DNA of 64,000 bases from Halanaeroarchaeum sulfurireducens. GTDB lineage: Archaea; Halobacteriota; Halobacteria; Halobacteriales; Halobacteriaceae. The translations under genes were made by a program, and so were the position numbers. The notes beneath the pieces are model-generated. The model made no database searches and was not told where the DNA came from. It was given only the letters and a program-made list of their open reading frames with translations. This document shows, piece after piece, positions 8,298 through 15,603 of this stretch. Numbering within the stretch: the stretch's first letter is position 1; the number at the start of each line of letters is the position of its first letter. Where the stretch lies: NCBI RefSeq assembly GCF_001011115.1, contig NZ_CP008874.1:868001-932000 (forward strand). The letters are read 5' to 3'.

Positions 8298-9284
8298 ATG
8301 CAGATACTCGTGACGGGCGGTGCGGGATTCATCGGCGGCCATCTGGCCGAGCGATTCGTGCGCGACGGCCACGACGTCACGGTCCTCGACAACTTCGATC
8401 CGTTCTACGACACCCAGATCAAAGAGCACAACGTCCGGGTCGCCAGAGCGGCGGCCGACGAGAGCGACGGGGCCTATCGGCTCGTCCGCGACGACGTCCG
8501 GGACGAATCGGTCGTCGACGACCTGGTTCACGAGGCCGACGTCGTCTACCACCAGGGCGGCGTCGCGGGTGTACGGCGCAGCGTCGATCACCCACGGGAG
8601 TACAACGACGTGAACGTCGAGGGGACGCTGAACGTCCTCGAGGCGGCCCGCGAGACGGACATCGAGCGCATCGTCTTCGCGTCGTCCTCGTCCGTGTACG
8701 GCAAGCCAATCGAGTTGCCCTACACGGAGACCCACCAGACCAAACCCGTGAGTCCCTACGGCGTCTCGAAGCTCGCGGCCGAGCGGTACGTCGAAGCGTA
8801 TCACGACGTCTACGGACTGCCGACCGTCTCGCTCCGCTACTTCACCGTGTACGGGCCGCGGATGCGGCCGAACATGGCCATCTCGAATTTCGTCTCGCGG
8901 ACGATGAACGGCGAACCGCCCGTCGTCTACGGCGACGGCACGCAGACGCGGGATTTCACGTTCGTGGAGGACGTGGTCGACGCGAACGCCGCGCTGCTCG
9001 GGACGTCACGGGCCGACGGCACGGTGTTGAACATCGGGAGTACGGGCAACATCCAGATCATCGAACTGGCGAAACACGTGCGGGACGCCGTCGACGAGGA
9101 GCTGGGGATCGAATTCGGTGAGCGCAACGACGCCGACGCGGAGCACACCCACGCCGACGTCTCGAAGGCCCGCGAGTCGATCGGCTACGAGCCGTCGACG
9201 TCGATTCGGGCGGGCGTCGAGGCGTTCATCGCGTGGTATCGCGAGAATCGTGACTGGTACGAACCGCTGGTTCGGTCGTCGTGA
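8298..9284 (+). CDS. NAD-dependent SDR epimerase (UDP-glucuronate/UDP-glucose epimerase-like)
   Basis: A 328-residue extended SDR. It has the NAD-binding GGAGFIGG motif (about 7-14), ASSSSVYG, and the catalytic YGVSK (YxxxK, about 154-158). The segment DNFDPFYDTQIKEHN after the second strand resembles UDP-glucuronate 4-epimerases more than plain GalE. It overlaps the next pyrophosphorylase gene by 4 bases if that uses GTG, so the genes are translationally coupled. Fold and reaction class are secure; the exact sugar is inferred. Confidence 0.85.
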   Translation: MQILVTGGAGFIGGHLAERFVRDGHDVTVLDNFDPFYDTQIKEHNVRVARAAADESDGAYRLVRDDVRDESVVDDLVHEADVVYHQGGVAGVRRSVDHPREYNDVNVEGTLNVLEAARETDIERIVFASSSSVYGKPIELPYTETHQTKPVSPYGVSKLAAERYVEAYHDVYGLPTVSLRYFTVYGPRMRPNMAISNFVSRTMNGEPPVVYGDGTQTRDFTFVEDVVDANAALLGTSRADGTVLNIGSTGNIQIIELAKHVRDAVDEELGIEFGERNDADAEHTHADVSKARESIGYEPSTSIRAGVEAFIAWYRENRDWYEPLVRSS

Positions 9285-9994
9285 CGATGCAAGCCGTCAT
9301 CCCCGCGGCCGGCGAGGGGACGCGACTTCGCCCGCTCACCGACGATCGACCGAAGCCAATGGTCGAGATCGCGGGCGAGCCGCTTCTCACACACGTCTTC
9401 CGCACGCTTCTGGACGAGGTCGAGGAGTTCGTCGTGGTCGTGGGCTACGAACTCGACGCGATCGTCTCGCACTTCGGCGAGGCGTTTCGTGGCGTCCCGA
9501 TCACGTACGTTCATCAGCGAGAGCAACGCGGACTTGCCCACGCAGTGTCGAAAGCGTCGTCGCACGTCGACGGACAGTTCGTCGTCCTGAACGGGGACAA
9601 CGTCTTCGGTGGCGGCGTCGGGGAGATCGTCGAACGCGCTCGTGAGACCGACAGTGACGCCGTCCTCGCGGTGGAGTCCGTCTCCCGCGAGACGGCCCGA
9701 CAGACCGGTGTCGTCGAGACGTCGGCGAGACGGGTCACCGGCCTCGTCGAGAAACCCAAAGACCCGCCGTCGCGGCTGGTCACGACCGGGCTGTACGTCC
9801 TCCCCGAGGAGGTCTTCAGCGCGTGTCAGTTGCTTCGTCCCTCCGATCGTGGTGAATACGAGCTGACCGGTGCGGTGGACGTCCTCGTTCGGGCCGGGGC
9901 GACGGTGGAGCCGGTGCGCCTCGACGGGGAGCGGGTGAACGTGAACGCGCCGGCGGATATCGAGCGGGCTGCGGAGCTTCTCGACGGCGAGTGA
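9281..9994 (+). CDS. Nucleotide-sugar pyrophosphorylase, second paralogue
   Basis: 237 residues (235 if the ATG at 9287 is used instead of the overlapping GTG at 9281). It has IPAAGEGTRLRPLTDD, the Lys in RPKPMVE, LNGDN and VEKPKDPPS as in the 7508-8230 protein, and many identical residues along the length. Two close pyrophosphorylases around one epimerase suggest that each serves a different sugar-1-phosphate, or that the pair arose by duplication. The gene ends the operon. Confidence 0.86.
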   Translation: MTMQAVIPAAGEGTRLRPLTDDRPKPMVEIAGEPLLTHVFRTLLDEVEEFVVVVGYELDAIVSHFGEAFRGVPITYVHQREQRGLAHAVSKASSHVDGQFVVLNGDNVFGGGVGEIVERARETDSDAVLAVESVSRETARQTGVVETSARRVTGLVEKPKDPPSRLVTTGLYVLPEEVFSACQLLRPSDRGEYELTGAVDVLVRAGATVEPVRLDGERVNVNAPADIERAAELLDGE

Positions 9995-10275
9995 CTGACA
10001 TCGTCCGATCGAACAATCGGGACCAATTCGTTCCCGCTGGACAATGGCAACGGACCGTGGCCGGCGACTTCGCGCCGTGGTCCAGCAACTCGCCGTCGAA
10101 TGAGACGAATCCCCTCGGGGGCCTCCGCAGCGGCGAGAACGAGAGCGTCCATCGGATAGATTAGAGTGTCAGACTGGAGCTGTTCGCCGCCAATGCCATG
10201 CGATACGTGGACTGCCACAACGGCCGAAAATATTGTCTTGAACGACCCCTCCCCTGGCAATCCTGACGACTCAGG
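9995..10275. other. Intergenic, possible decayed PIN fragment
   Basis: No intact gene. A reverse frame holds YPMDALVLAAAEAPEGI at about 10100-10160, reminiscent of the C-terminal PIN motif (D-A-x-x-x-A). It has no start or complete domain and runs into the shadow of the upstream gene, so it is at most a toxin remnant. Confidence 0.25.
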
Positions 10276-10713
10276 TCACCACAGTGTCTCGAGCCGATGT
10301 TCGAGCGTCTCGAACACCGTCGAATAGACGTCGAGGGGATGGAGAGACGGCAATTCGAGGTCGGATATCTCTTCACCCGTTGGCGGTTCGTGAAAGTGCA
10401 ATCGGGAATTGTGGGTATTCGGGTGTCGATCCCACCGACACTCCCACTGGCTGTCTTCCCGTGATTCACGATAGTGTAGTGAGAAGTCATCCGTCGTGAA
10501 CCACCGTATATCGATTCTGGCTGCAGTCACTGATCTGGGGTATCGTCGAATGTCGAGCGATGCCCGAACCAGATGTGGTTCGTACGGATCAGGATCGTAC
10601 TCGGTTTCGGCAACCAGGCCATCCGATGCGAGCTGTCGTTCGAGAAGCTGCAGTATCTGTCGATCGGGTGGGCCAGTCGAACCAGGCACCGACCCCGCTG
10701 AGGAAGGATCCAT
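10276..10713 (-). CDS. Partner protein of HTH module 1 (DUF6516/TumE-like, putative toxin)
   Basis: 145 residues. The core is a series of predicted strands leading to WECRWDRHPNTHNSRLHFHEPP, followed by a C-terminal helix (LHPLDVYSTVFETLEHRLETLW). This W/H/D-rich core recurs in the 11868-12299 protein almost residue for residue, and more loosely at 51216, 54978 and 15190. The start codon is 2 bases after the stop of the HTH gene on the same strand. The 15190 relative is a DUF6516 (TumE-type toxin) match by its HHKH core, so a toxin role is inferred from homology and pairing. Confidence 0.75.
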   Translation of the reverse strand: MDPSSAGSVPGSTGPPDRQILQLLERQLASDGLVAETEYDPDPYEPHLVRASLDIRRYPRSVTAARIDIRWFTTDDFSLHYRESREDSQWECRWDRHPNTHNSRLHFHEPPTGEEISDLELPSLHPLDVYSTVFETLEHRLETLW

Positions 10714-10715
10714 TC

Positions 10716-11243
10716 TCAGGCAGGGATCAGGTGGCCATCGTTTTCTGAAAGCTGACGGGCGAGTTCGTACAGCCGGATATCACGGATGACGCCTTTCCAC
10801 TCGTTCACCGCCTCCATCCGATCGTGGATCGTCTCGTGATCGCCGGCCTCGTACACGGCGACGGTATCCGGATCGGCGGTGTCGAACTCCTTTTCGTATT
10901 CGGAGCGGCGCTCTTCGAGGGTTGCGACGCGGTCGATGATCGCTTCGACGGAGAGCTCGGACGCGATGTGACTCGCGTCCTGCCATTCGAGATAGCCGTC
11001 ATTTCGCTCGTACGTCACCGGGCGACTCTCTCGATTCGTGCGAGCGATGCCCATCGCTGTCAACCGATCGAGATGCTTTTTCGCTGCGTTCGGTGAGCAG
11101 TCTGCGAGTGCCGCGATGTCCGTGTACGCCGTCGGCGAGGTGAGTCCGAGAACGACGTCGTAGATGCGGCCAAACGTGTCCGTCCCCTCTTGCCACCGAG
11201 ACCGTTCGCTCGAGGATTCCGGAACCGGATCGAATTCGCTCAT
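10716..11243 (-). CDS. HTH regulator/antitoxin of module 1 (DUF7342-like)
   Basis: About 175 residues from the ATG at 11243; the longer open frame upstream is not credible coding. A winged helix-turn-helix (SPTAYTDIAALADCSPNAAKKHLDRLTAMGIARTN region, about 30-65) is followed by RPVTYERNDGYLEW and a long charged helical region. An ATATATCT/AGATATAT inverted repeat lies just upstream. It is paired with the putative toxin 10276-10713. Paralogous modules at 11868-12814, 50688-51668 and 54415-55484 keep the same gene order. Confidence 0.78.
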   Translation of the reverse strand: MSEFDPVPESSSERSRWQEGTDTFGRIYDVVLGLTSPTAYTDIAALADCSPNAAKKHLDRLTAMGIARTNRESRPVTYERNDGYLEWQDASHIASELSVEAIIDRVATLEERRSEYEKEFDTADPDTVAVYEAGDHETIHDRMEAVNEWKGVIRDIRLYELARQLSENDGHLIPA

Positions 11244-11268
11244 ACCGGTAAAAACGCACTGCCCATCA

Positions 11269-11295
11269 ATATATCTTTGTATCTCACAGATATAT
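11269..11295 (-). promoter_or_regulatory. Inverted repeat/promoter of HTH module 1
   Basis: ATATATCT at 11269-11276 and AGATATAT at 11288-11295 form a perfect 8-bp inverted repeat with an 11-base spacer, 26 bases before the HTH start. The arms also look like TATA elements, so the site could combine promoter and operator. Confidence 0.5.
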
Positions 11296-11456
11296 GAGTC
11301 GAGTTGCCGGCGGTGGGTTCGAGTGGTGCGGGGACGTTTGGCCTGCTGGGTGTGGAGGATCCTCGCACCGACCATTGCGTCCTCCACGCGTTTTCCGTCG
11401 TTACGTTGACAATTTCGTGGAAACTGTTTTGAGCCGTCCTCTCGTGGAACAGATTC

Positions 11457-11720
11457 GTGAGCAGAATCGCTGAGGCCGACGATCGTGGCCGAATCGTCGT
11501 CCCACCCGACATCCGTGAGCGGCACGGGGAAAGATATCGCATCGTCGAACTCGATGACAGCGTCGAGTTGATCCCCCTTCGGGAGGACTCGATCGAGGGG
11601 CTTCGTGCTGCGGTCGGCGATGCCCTCGACGAGAAATCGATCGCTGAGATCAGGCGGGAGGCACGCGACGCGGCTCGAGAAGATGCCATCGGGGTGGTCG
11701 CCGCGACGGAGCGGCGATAA
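11457..11720 (+). CDS. AbrB-type antitoxin, orphan
   Basis: 87 residues from a GTG at 11457. The N-terminus is an AbrB-like hairpin (IAEADDRGRIVVPPDIRERHG) and the C-terminus is a charged helix rich in Arg and Glu. Unlike the other AbrB genes in this window, no PIN gene follows; the next 150 bases hold only a short remnant and then the end of an opposite-strand gene. Either the toxin was lost or the antitoxin works in trans. Confidence 0.75.
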   Translation: MSRIAEADDRGRIVVPPDIRERHGERYRIVELDDSVELIPLREDSIEGLRAAVGDALDEKSIAEIRREARDAAREDAIGVVAATERR

Positions 11721-11801
11721 ACCACTGCGGGCGAGACGGAATGCCTACCTTCACCGGTGAACACCCCACACTCGCTCCCGGCGTCGTTTCCCGAACGTGT
11801 T

Positions 11802-11841
11802 GGACCGCCTCGCCGGAATCGACCTCGACGGCCAGGTTCTC
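11802..11841 (-). pseudogene. Antitoxin-like remnant A (LAVEVDSGEAV)
   Basis: The minus strand reads ENLAVEVDSGEAVQHVRE, matching the sequences near 13991, 18421 and 22136 (EKLAVHVEVDSGEAVREIRE). Only about 40 bases are clearly shared and no start or stop fits, so this is a fragment of a gene family that recurs beside TA genes. Confidence 0.45.
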
Positions 11842-11867
11842 GTATCACGACCGATCTCCTCCTACGA

Positions 11868-12299
11868 CTATTCCCACAGCGTTTCGATACGGTCCTCGAG
11901 GAAATCGAATACGAGCTGGCAGACGTCCCGATGGTCGTCCGGCCACTGGGCGTCCTGCGCCTCCGTGCGGTGTGCCGAGGGCGGTGGGTGGAAGTGATCG
12001 CTCGAATTGTGGATGTTTGGATGTCGGTCCCACCGACACTCCCACGCCCCGTCTTCTCTTTTCTCGCGGTAGTGGATCGTGAAATCGTCGTTGCGGTACC
12101 AGCGTATCTCCAGGCGGGCCGAGATCGCATGGGGGTAGTACGCCCCGGCGAGTTCGACACGGAGGTATGGCTTCCCGCCCGCTTCGATCTCGGCGGCTGC
12201 AACCGGTCGAATCCCGAGGAGCCGGGATCGCAGCCGCTCCAACACCGCTCGGTCCATCGGCGCTGCGCTCGCGCCGTCGTCCACCGGCACCATTCTCAA
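11868..12299 (-). CDS. Partner protein of HTH module 2 (DUF6516/TumE-like, putative toxin)
   Basis: 143 residues. Its core DDFTIHYREKREDGAWECRW and the following DRHPNIHNSSDHFHPPP are nearly identical to the module 1 partner, and it likewise ends in a helix with RIETLWE. It overlaps the end of the upstream HTH gene by 4 bases, showing translational coupling. The strict conservation of Trp, His and Asp suggests an active site or a metal/nucleic-acid site. Toxin role is inferred from the TumE-like relative at 15190. Confidence 0.75.
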   Translation of the reverse strand: MRMVPVDDGASAAPMDRAVLERLRSRLLGIRPVAAAEIEAGGKPYLRVELAGAYYPHAISARLEIRWYRNDDFTIHYREKREDGAWECRWDRHPNIHNSSDHFHPPPSAHRTEAQDAQWPDDHRDVCQLVFDFLEDRIETLWE

Positions 12300-12814
12300 C
12301 CGTGCGACCGTGCCGTCGACCCGGTGGCCTTCTGTCGGGCGCGCTCGTGCAGGCGTCGCTGCTCGAGTGCAGTGGCCCAGTCACCCAGTTCCACGTACAC
12401 GTCGTCTATCCGCTCCGCGTCGTACGCCAGGACGTCGACATCGGCGGGCGAGTCGGCGCCGTACTCGTCGCGGTACGCCTCGATCCGGTCGGTCAGCTCC
12501 GAGACGCGAGCCCGCAACTCGTCGATTGTGTGTTCTCTGGCGAGTTCGTTCACCCGTCGCCACTCGAAGTAGTCGTCGTTGCGCTCGTACCTGACCGGTC
12601 GCCCCTCATGCAGGATGACGATGCCGAGGTCGGCATAAAAGGAGAGGTGTGCGCGCGCGGACTCCGCCGAGCAGTCGGCCCGCTCGGCGATCCCGGCGGC
12701 CGTCGTCGGCTCTCTCGCGTGCAACACCGCACCGTACACCCGCTGTTTCGTGTCTTCGTCCTCGAAGGGCCGCTCAAACTGGGGCGGACCGTCGCGACGA
12801 GAGTCGGCTGGCAT
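12296..12814 (-). CDS. HTH regulator/antitoxin of module 2 (DUF7342-like)
   Basis: 172 residues from the ATG at 12814. The winged HTH (VYGAVLHAREPTTAAGIAER, then SAESARAHLSFYADLGIV) is followed by RPVRYERNDDYFEW, nearly the same as in the module 1 HTH, and a long helical region. An inverted repeat GTTGGC-N19-GCCAAC lies 16 bases upstream. It is the first gene of the two-gene module on the minus strand. Confidence 0.78.
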   Translation of the reverse strand: MPADSRRDGPPQFERPFEDEDTKQRVYGAVLHAREPTTAAGIAERADCSAESARAHLSFYADLGIVILHEGRPVRYERNDDYFEWRRVNELAREHTIDELRARVSELTDRIEAYRDEYGADSPADVDVLAYDAERIDDVYVELGDWATALEQRRLHERARQKATGSTARSHG

Positions 12815-12829
12815 ATCGCAACAAAGAAC

Positions 12830-12860
12830 GTTGGCACACATATGTCTTTCTCTGGCCAAC
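12830..12860 (-). promoter_or_regulatory. Inverted repeat upstream of HTH module 2
   Basis: GTTGGC (12830-12835) and GCCAAC (12855-12860) are perfect inverted arms. A TATA-like acatatat follows directly on the distal side, correctly placed for a promoter with the operator between it and the start. Confidence 0.5.
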
Positions 12861-12970
12861 ATATATCGTTTCTGCGTGCGCGCCACGACGGAGTAACGAA
12901 GCGGTGTGGTGGACACCGAGGTGTGTTCGTGACTGGGATCGTAACTGGATCTCGATTTTGGATATCGGAT

Positions 12971-13089
12971 CGAGACGTTCGTGTGTCGCACACCTCACTC
13001 CGAATGCGCATCCTCCGGGTCGCACAGCACCTGTCCCCTCTCACGACGGATGGCGGGCAGTACCACGTGCACGCGATGAGTCGGGACCG
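12971..13089 (+). repeat. GT4 5'-end fragment, copy 1 of 4
   Basis: This is the promoter-proximal and coding start of a GT4 glycosyltransferase (MRILRVAQHL..., starting about 13003). It continues to HAMSRD and then stops abruptly at about 13089, where the leader of a TA pair begins. Copies lie at 15604, 20984 and 22337. Here the fourth line of the protein is altered (SPLTTDGGQYHVH), so it is the most diverged coding copy. Confidence 0.75.
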
Positions 13090-13108
13090 GGGGAGAAATT
13101 TATGGGTG

Positions 13109-13118
13109 TGTACGTACA
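13109..13118 (+). promoter_or_regulatory. Palindrome upstream of RHH/PIN pair
   Basis: TGTACGTACA is a perfect 10-bp palindrome 22 bases before the ATG at 13140, with a related gtgtatac next to it. An AT-rich aaatttat at about 13097 could be the TATA box. It is a likely operator for the RHH antitoxin. Confidence 0.45.
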
Positions 13119-13139
13119 TCGTGTATACGCAGGTCCGAG

Positions 13140-13445
13140 ATGGGCACCTCCAAAGTCAACTTCCGCATTCCAGAGGAACTGATCGAGAAAGCCGACGTCG
13201 CAGCGAAGATCACGCACAAAAATCGGACCGAAATCGTCGTCGAAGCACTCCGGGAGTATCTCGAGGAGATCGAGGACGAGGAGGCGTTCAAAGAAAATAT
13301 CGTCGAACTCTACCTCGACGAGCAGATCGGTTTCGAGACGCTTCGGGAGTTCATCGGCCGGCAAGACGCCGAATCGGTTCGCGCATCGAAAGTACTGCTC
13401 GACCAGGGCGACGAGCTGGCCGACAGTTTGGCCGAACTGCCCTGA
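13140..13445 (+). CDS. Ribbon-helix-helix antitoxin
   Basis: 101 residues. The N-terminus is a CopG-type RHH (KVNFRIPEELIEKADVAAK, then RTEIVVEALREYLEE), followed by an acidic toxin-binding region with VELYLDEQIGFETLREFIG. The last segment resembles the DNA-binding tail of UPF0175 proteins. The PIN gene starts 4 bases after its stop. Its promoter abuts GT4 fragment copy 1. Confidence 0.82.
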   Translation: MGTSKVNFRIPEELIEKADVAAKITHKNRTEIVVEALREYLEEIEDEEAFKENIVELYLDEQIGFETLREFIGRQDAESVRASKVLLDQGDELADSLAELP

Positions 13446-13449
13446 CGCG

Positions 13450-13938
13450 ATGATCGTCGTCGATACAAGCGCTTTCGTTTCCCTCGCAGTGGGGGACGTT
13501 CTCGACATCGTTCTCGAGGAGTATTCCGTCCACACCACCCAGCACGTCCACGACGAATTGGCCGAGACTGCGACCTCTGACGACGGCCATGGTGATGCGG
13601 CCGACGCGGTCCTCGACTCGGTGGCGGCGATAACGGTTCACGAGAGTCCGGATCCATCGATCGAAACGTCCCGAATCGATGCCGGCGAAGCGAGCTGTAT
13701 CGAGCTGGCCAACAATGAGGAGGCGTCGTTTCTCATCACCGATGATCTGCGGGCGCTTCCCGAACTCCAAGCATTGACCGACGCGCAGGTCGCGATCTCA
13801 CCAATCGTCCTTCGGGCGTTGGTGACTCGGGATGTACTGTCGGCCGCAGTCGCACGAGACCGGCTCGACCAGATTGCCCAGTCACGTGATTGGCTCGGTG
13901 CGCCAATCTATCGTCGTGCGCAGGAACTCTTCGAGTGA
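13450..13938 (+). CDS. vapC: PIN-domain toxin
   Basis: 162 residues. PIN signature residues are MIVVDTSAFVSL (Asp 5), DAGEASCIELAN (Glu near 79-81) and FLITDDLRAL (Asp near 97-98), giving a full acidic site. It follows the RHH antitoxin in one operon. Substrate RNA is unknown. It is of the DUF3368-like PIN group that pairs with UPF0175/RHH antitoxins, like the pairs at 5150 and 52639. Confidence 0.85.
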   Translation: MIVVDTSAFVSLAVGDVLDIVLEEYSVHTTQHVHDELAETATSDDGHGDAADAVLDSVAAITVHESPDPSIETSRIDAGEASCIELANNEEASFLITDDLRALPELQALTDAQVAISPIVLRALVTRDVLSAAVARDRLDQIAQSRDWLGAPIYRRAQELFE

Positions 13939-13969
13939 ATCGTCTCGGGGCCTCGAGTGGCTCGAGAGA

Positions 13970-14062
13970 AACGCTCTCTCGCCGTCGCGAGACGGAATCG
14001 ACCTCGACGGCCAGCTCCTCGAGTGCATCACGGGCGGATTCGGGTTCGTCTTTCTCGCATCT
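13970..14062 (-). pseudogene. Antitoxin-like remnant B (DALEELAVEVD)
   Basis: The minus strand reads CEKDEPESARDALEELAVEVDS, related to the remnants at 11802, 18421 and 22136. The match ends after about 50 bases and no full gene remains. It lies between two forward TA pairs. Confidence 0.4.
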
Positions 14063-14140
14063 CACCCATCCCGGATGGTGATTCGAGTATCGAGGGTCGA
14101 CCGACAGAGTGGGCACCAATACACTTATGCGCTCTCTCCG

Positions 14141-14158
14141 TGTATACAGTTGTATACA
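14141..14158 (+). promoter_or_regulatory. Double TGTATACA operator at a VapBC start
   Basis: Two perfect 8-bp palindromes TGTATACA lie at 14141-14148 and 14151-14158, exactly 10 bases apart, and the ATG of the antitoxin follows at 14160. The one-turn spacing puts both sites on one DNA face. A TATA-like acacttat lies about 14121-14128, so the operator would cover the transcription start of a nearly leaderless mRNA. Confidence 0.65.
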
Positions 14159-14159
14159 A

Positions 14160-14393
14160 ATGGCGGCGACGTACAAGAGCGTCCGACTCACCGAGGAGGC
14201 CTACGAGAAGCTCGCCCGGAGAAAACGAAAGGACGAAACGTTCTCGGAGGTCGTCTCCCGGCTTGCCGCAGAACGACCGATCAGTGACCTCGCTGGCGTT
14301 TTCTCCGACGAGGACGTCGAACGTATTCGATCGCGCCGTCGAGCGAGCTACTCAGGATACGCGACGGAGCGAGCGGAGCAGCGGCGAGAATGA
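14160..14393 (+). CDS. vapB: VapB antitoxin (DUF217 family)
   Basis: 77 residues from the ATG at 14160, which follows directly on the operator; the longer open frame from 14109 would run through the operator and is rejected. The sequence KSVRLTEEAYEKLARRKRKDETFSEVVSRL in overlapping short blocks is the DUF217 antitoxin pattern, known as partner of PIN toxins. The stop overlaps the toxin ATG (ATGA at 14390-14393). Confidence 0.87.
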   Translation: MAATYKSVRLTEEAYEKLARRKRKDETFSEVVSRLAAERPISDLAGVFSDEDVERIRSRRRASYSGYATERAEQRRE

Positions 14394-14785
14394 TTCTCGA
14401 CACGTCGTTCGTGGAAGACGTCTCCCGCGAGGACCCCGCGGCACTCGAAAGAGCCTCCGCGCTCCGGGAGGAGGGCATCCCCGAGCGACTCTCCGTCACG
14501 ACACTGTACGAACTGTACTGGGGTGTTGGATACGTACAGAAACCCCAGGCAGAAATCGATCGTCTCGATGCCGTCCTCGGAACGAAAGAAATCTACGAGA
14601 TCACGCCGCCAATCGCCCGGAAAGCCGGACGGATCGCGGGCACCCTCACCGGCGACGGTGCGGCGTTGAACGATCCGGGGGACGAACTCATCGGCGCGAC
14701 AGGTGTCGTCCACGACGAACCCGTTCTCACCGCGAATGTCGACCATTTCGAACGGATTCCCGACGTCACAGTCGAGACCTACTAG
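14390..14785 (+). CDS. vapC: VapC PIN-domain toxin
   Basis: 131 residues. It begins MILDTSFVEDV (first PIN Asp at residue 4), has TTLYELYWGV with the conserved Glu (about 40) and DPGDELIGATGVVHDEPVLTANVDHF with late acidic residues. This is the classical VapC type that pairs with DUF217 VapB. It is translationally coupled to vapB. A predicted RNase; the target is unknown. It ends 1 base from the convergent TumA-like gene. Confidence 0.88.
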   Translation: MILDTSFVEDVSREDPAALERASALREEGIPERLSVTTLYELYWGVGYVQKPQAEIDRLDAVLGTKEIYEITPPIARKAGRIAGTLTGDGAALNDPGDELIGATGVVHDEPVLTANVDHFERIPDVTVETY

Positions 14786-14786
14786 A

Positions 14787-15206
14787 TTACGCGTTCGCTT
14801 CGTCTCGGGTGGTCTCGGGGGCGGTCAAAGAGAGATCGACTTCGATCGAATCGTACCAGACAGTCGGGCGCTTTTGCCGGCCCTCTTCTTCGAACTCCAG
14901 AAGATGGAGTTCCTCGAGTTCCGCGAGGTTGTCGTGCACCTGCCGAACGTCACGCTCGACGAGGCGGGCCGTCTCGCGGATGCTCTCGGGTTCTCGTTGA
15001 GCGATCGTTCGCAGCAGTTCGAGGTTCCGTGGCCTGGTGACGCGGTGGACATCGGCGGGATCCTCGAAGACCACCTCGAAATGGGATTCGGGCGTCTCGC
15101 CTCGATCGAGGGCGCGAAACGTGTCTCGAAGGCCGTCCTCGTCGCCATGTCGGAAGCGGACGTACAGCGTTCGTCCGCCGTCCGGTGAATTACCAGTTTT
15201 CGCCAT
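14787..15206 (-). CDS. HTH antitoxin (TumA-like)
   Basis: 139 residues from the ATG at 15206. The N-terminal part is a charged strand region (RTLYVRFRHGDEDGL). A winged HTH then follows (NLELLRTIAQREPESIRETARLVERDVRQVHDNLAELEELHLL, split in short helices). The gene overlaps the 3' end of the upstream DUF6516 toxin gene by 17 bases, so here the toxin is first. The pair belongs to the toxin DUF6516 / HTH antitoxin type. Confidence 0.8.
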   Translation of the reverse strand: MAKTGNSPDGGRTLYVRFRHGDEDGLRDTFRALDRGETPESHFEVVFEDPADVHRVTRPRNLELLRTIAQREPESIRETARLVERDVRQVHDNLAELEELHLLEFEEEGRQKRPTVWYDSIEVDLSLTAPETTRDEANA

Positions 15207-15504
15207 GATTGTGCACTTCCGCTTTGAATCGTTCGAACAGCGTTTCGAGATCCGTGAACGGAACGTCTTCGACCTCTCCGCTCGGGAGGTGTTTGTGATG
15301 GCGGGCCGCCCCCGGATGATCTGGAAAGTTGTCGTAGCGGACGATGGTTTTTCCGTCGGTCGTCCCGTATTGCATCGCATATTTCACCCCGTTTGGGTAG
15401 CGATCGGACGATGGGACCGCCCAGGCACGGATCTCGGCGTACGTTTCGCCGAAATCCCTGGTCACGTCGATGATTCGTTTTGCACCGTCATCGTCGCTTC
15501 CCAT
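15190..15504 (-). CDS. DUF6516 (TumE-type) toxin
   Basis: 104 residues from the ATG at 15504. The core has KYAMQYG, TIVRYDNFPDHPGAARHHKHLPSG and an FERFKAEV helix, which fits the DUF6516 family. It is the most typical member in the window and anchors the interpretation of the W/H-rich partners at 10276, 11868, 51216 and 54978. It is placed before its HTH antitoxin, with an inverted repeat upstream. Its molecular target is not evident from sequence. Confidence 0.8.
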   Translation of the reverse strand: MGSDDDGAKRIIDVTRDFGETYAEIRAWAVPSSDRYPNGVKYAMQYGTTDGKTIVRYDNFPDHPGAARHHKHLPSGEVEDVPFTDLETLFERFKAEVHNHGENW

Positions 15505-15535
15505 CACCGCTTTTTTGGTGAGTGGGAGTATTGAA

Positions 15536-15555
15536 TGTTGTGGTAAATAACAACA
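15536..15555 (-). promoter_or_regulatory. Inverted repeat upstream of DUF6516 toxin
   Basis: TGTTGT (15536-15541) and ACAACA (15550-15555) flank ggtaaata, which reads as a TATA-like box on the minus strand. The site is 32 bases before the toxin start and would allow HTH autorepression. Confidence 0.5.
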
Positions 15556-15603
15556 AACCTCGGGAGGTATCCGGATCCGATCTCGACTTCGAAACCACCG
15601 AAT

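Noticed and set aside
9826-10260. 144-codon reverse frame downstream of the second pyrophosphorylase
   Set aside because: Its 3' third is a shadow of the pyrophosphorylase gene. Only a short PIN-like stretch stands out, noted as a possible remnant.
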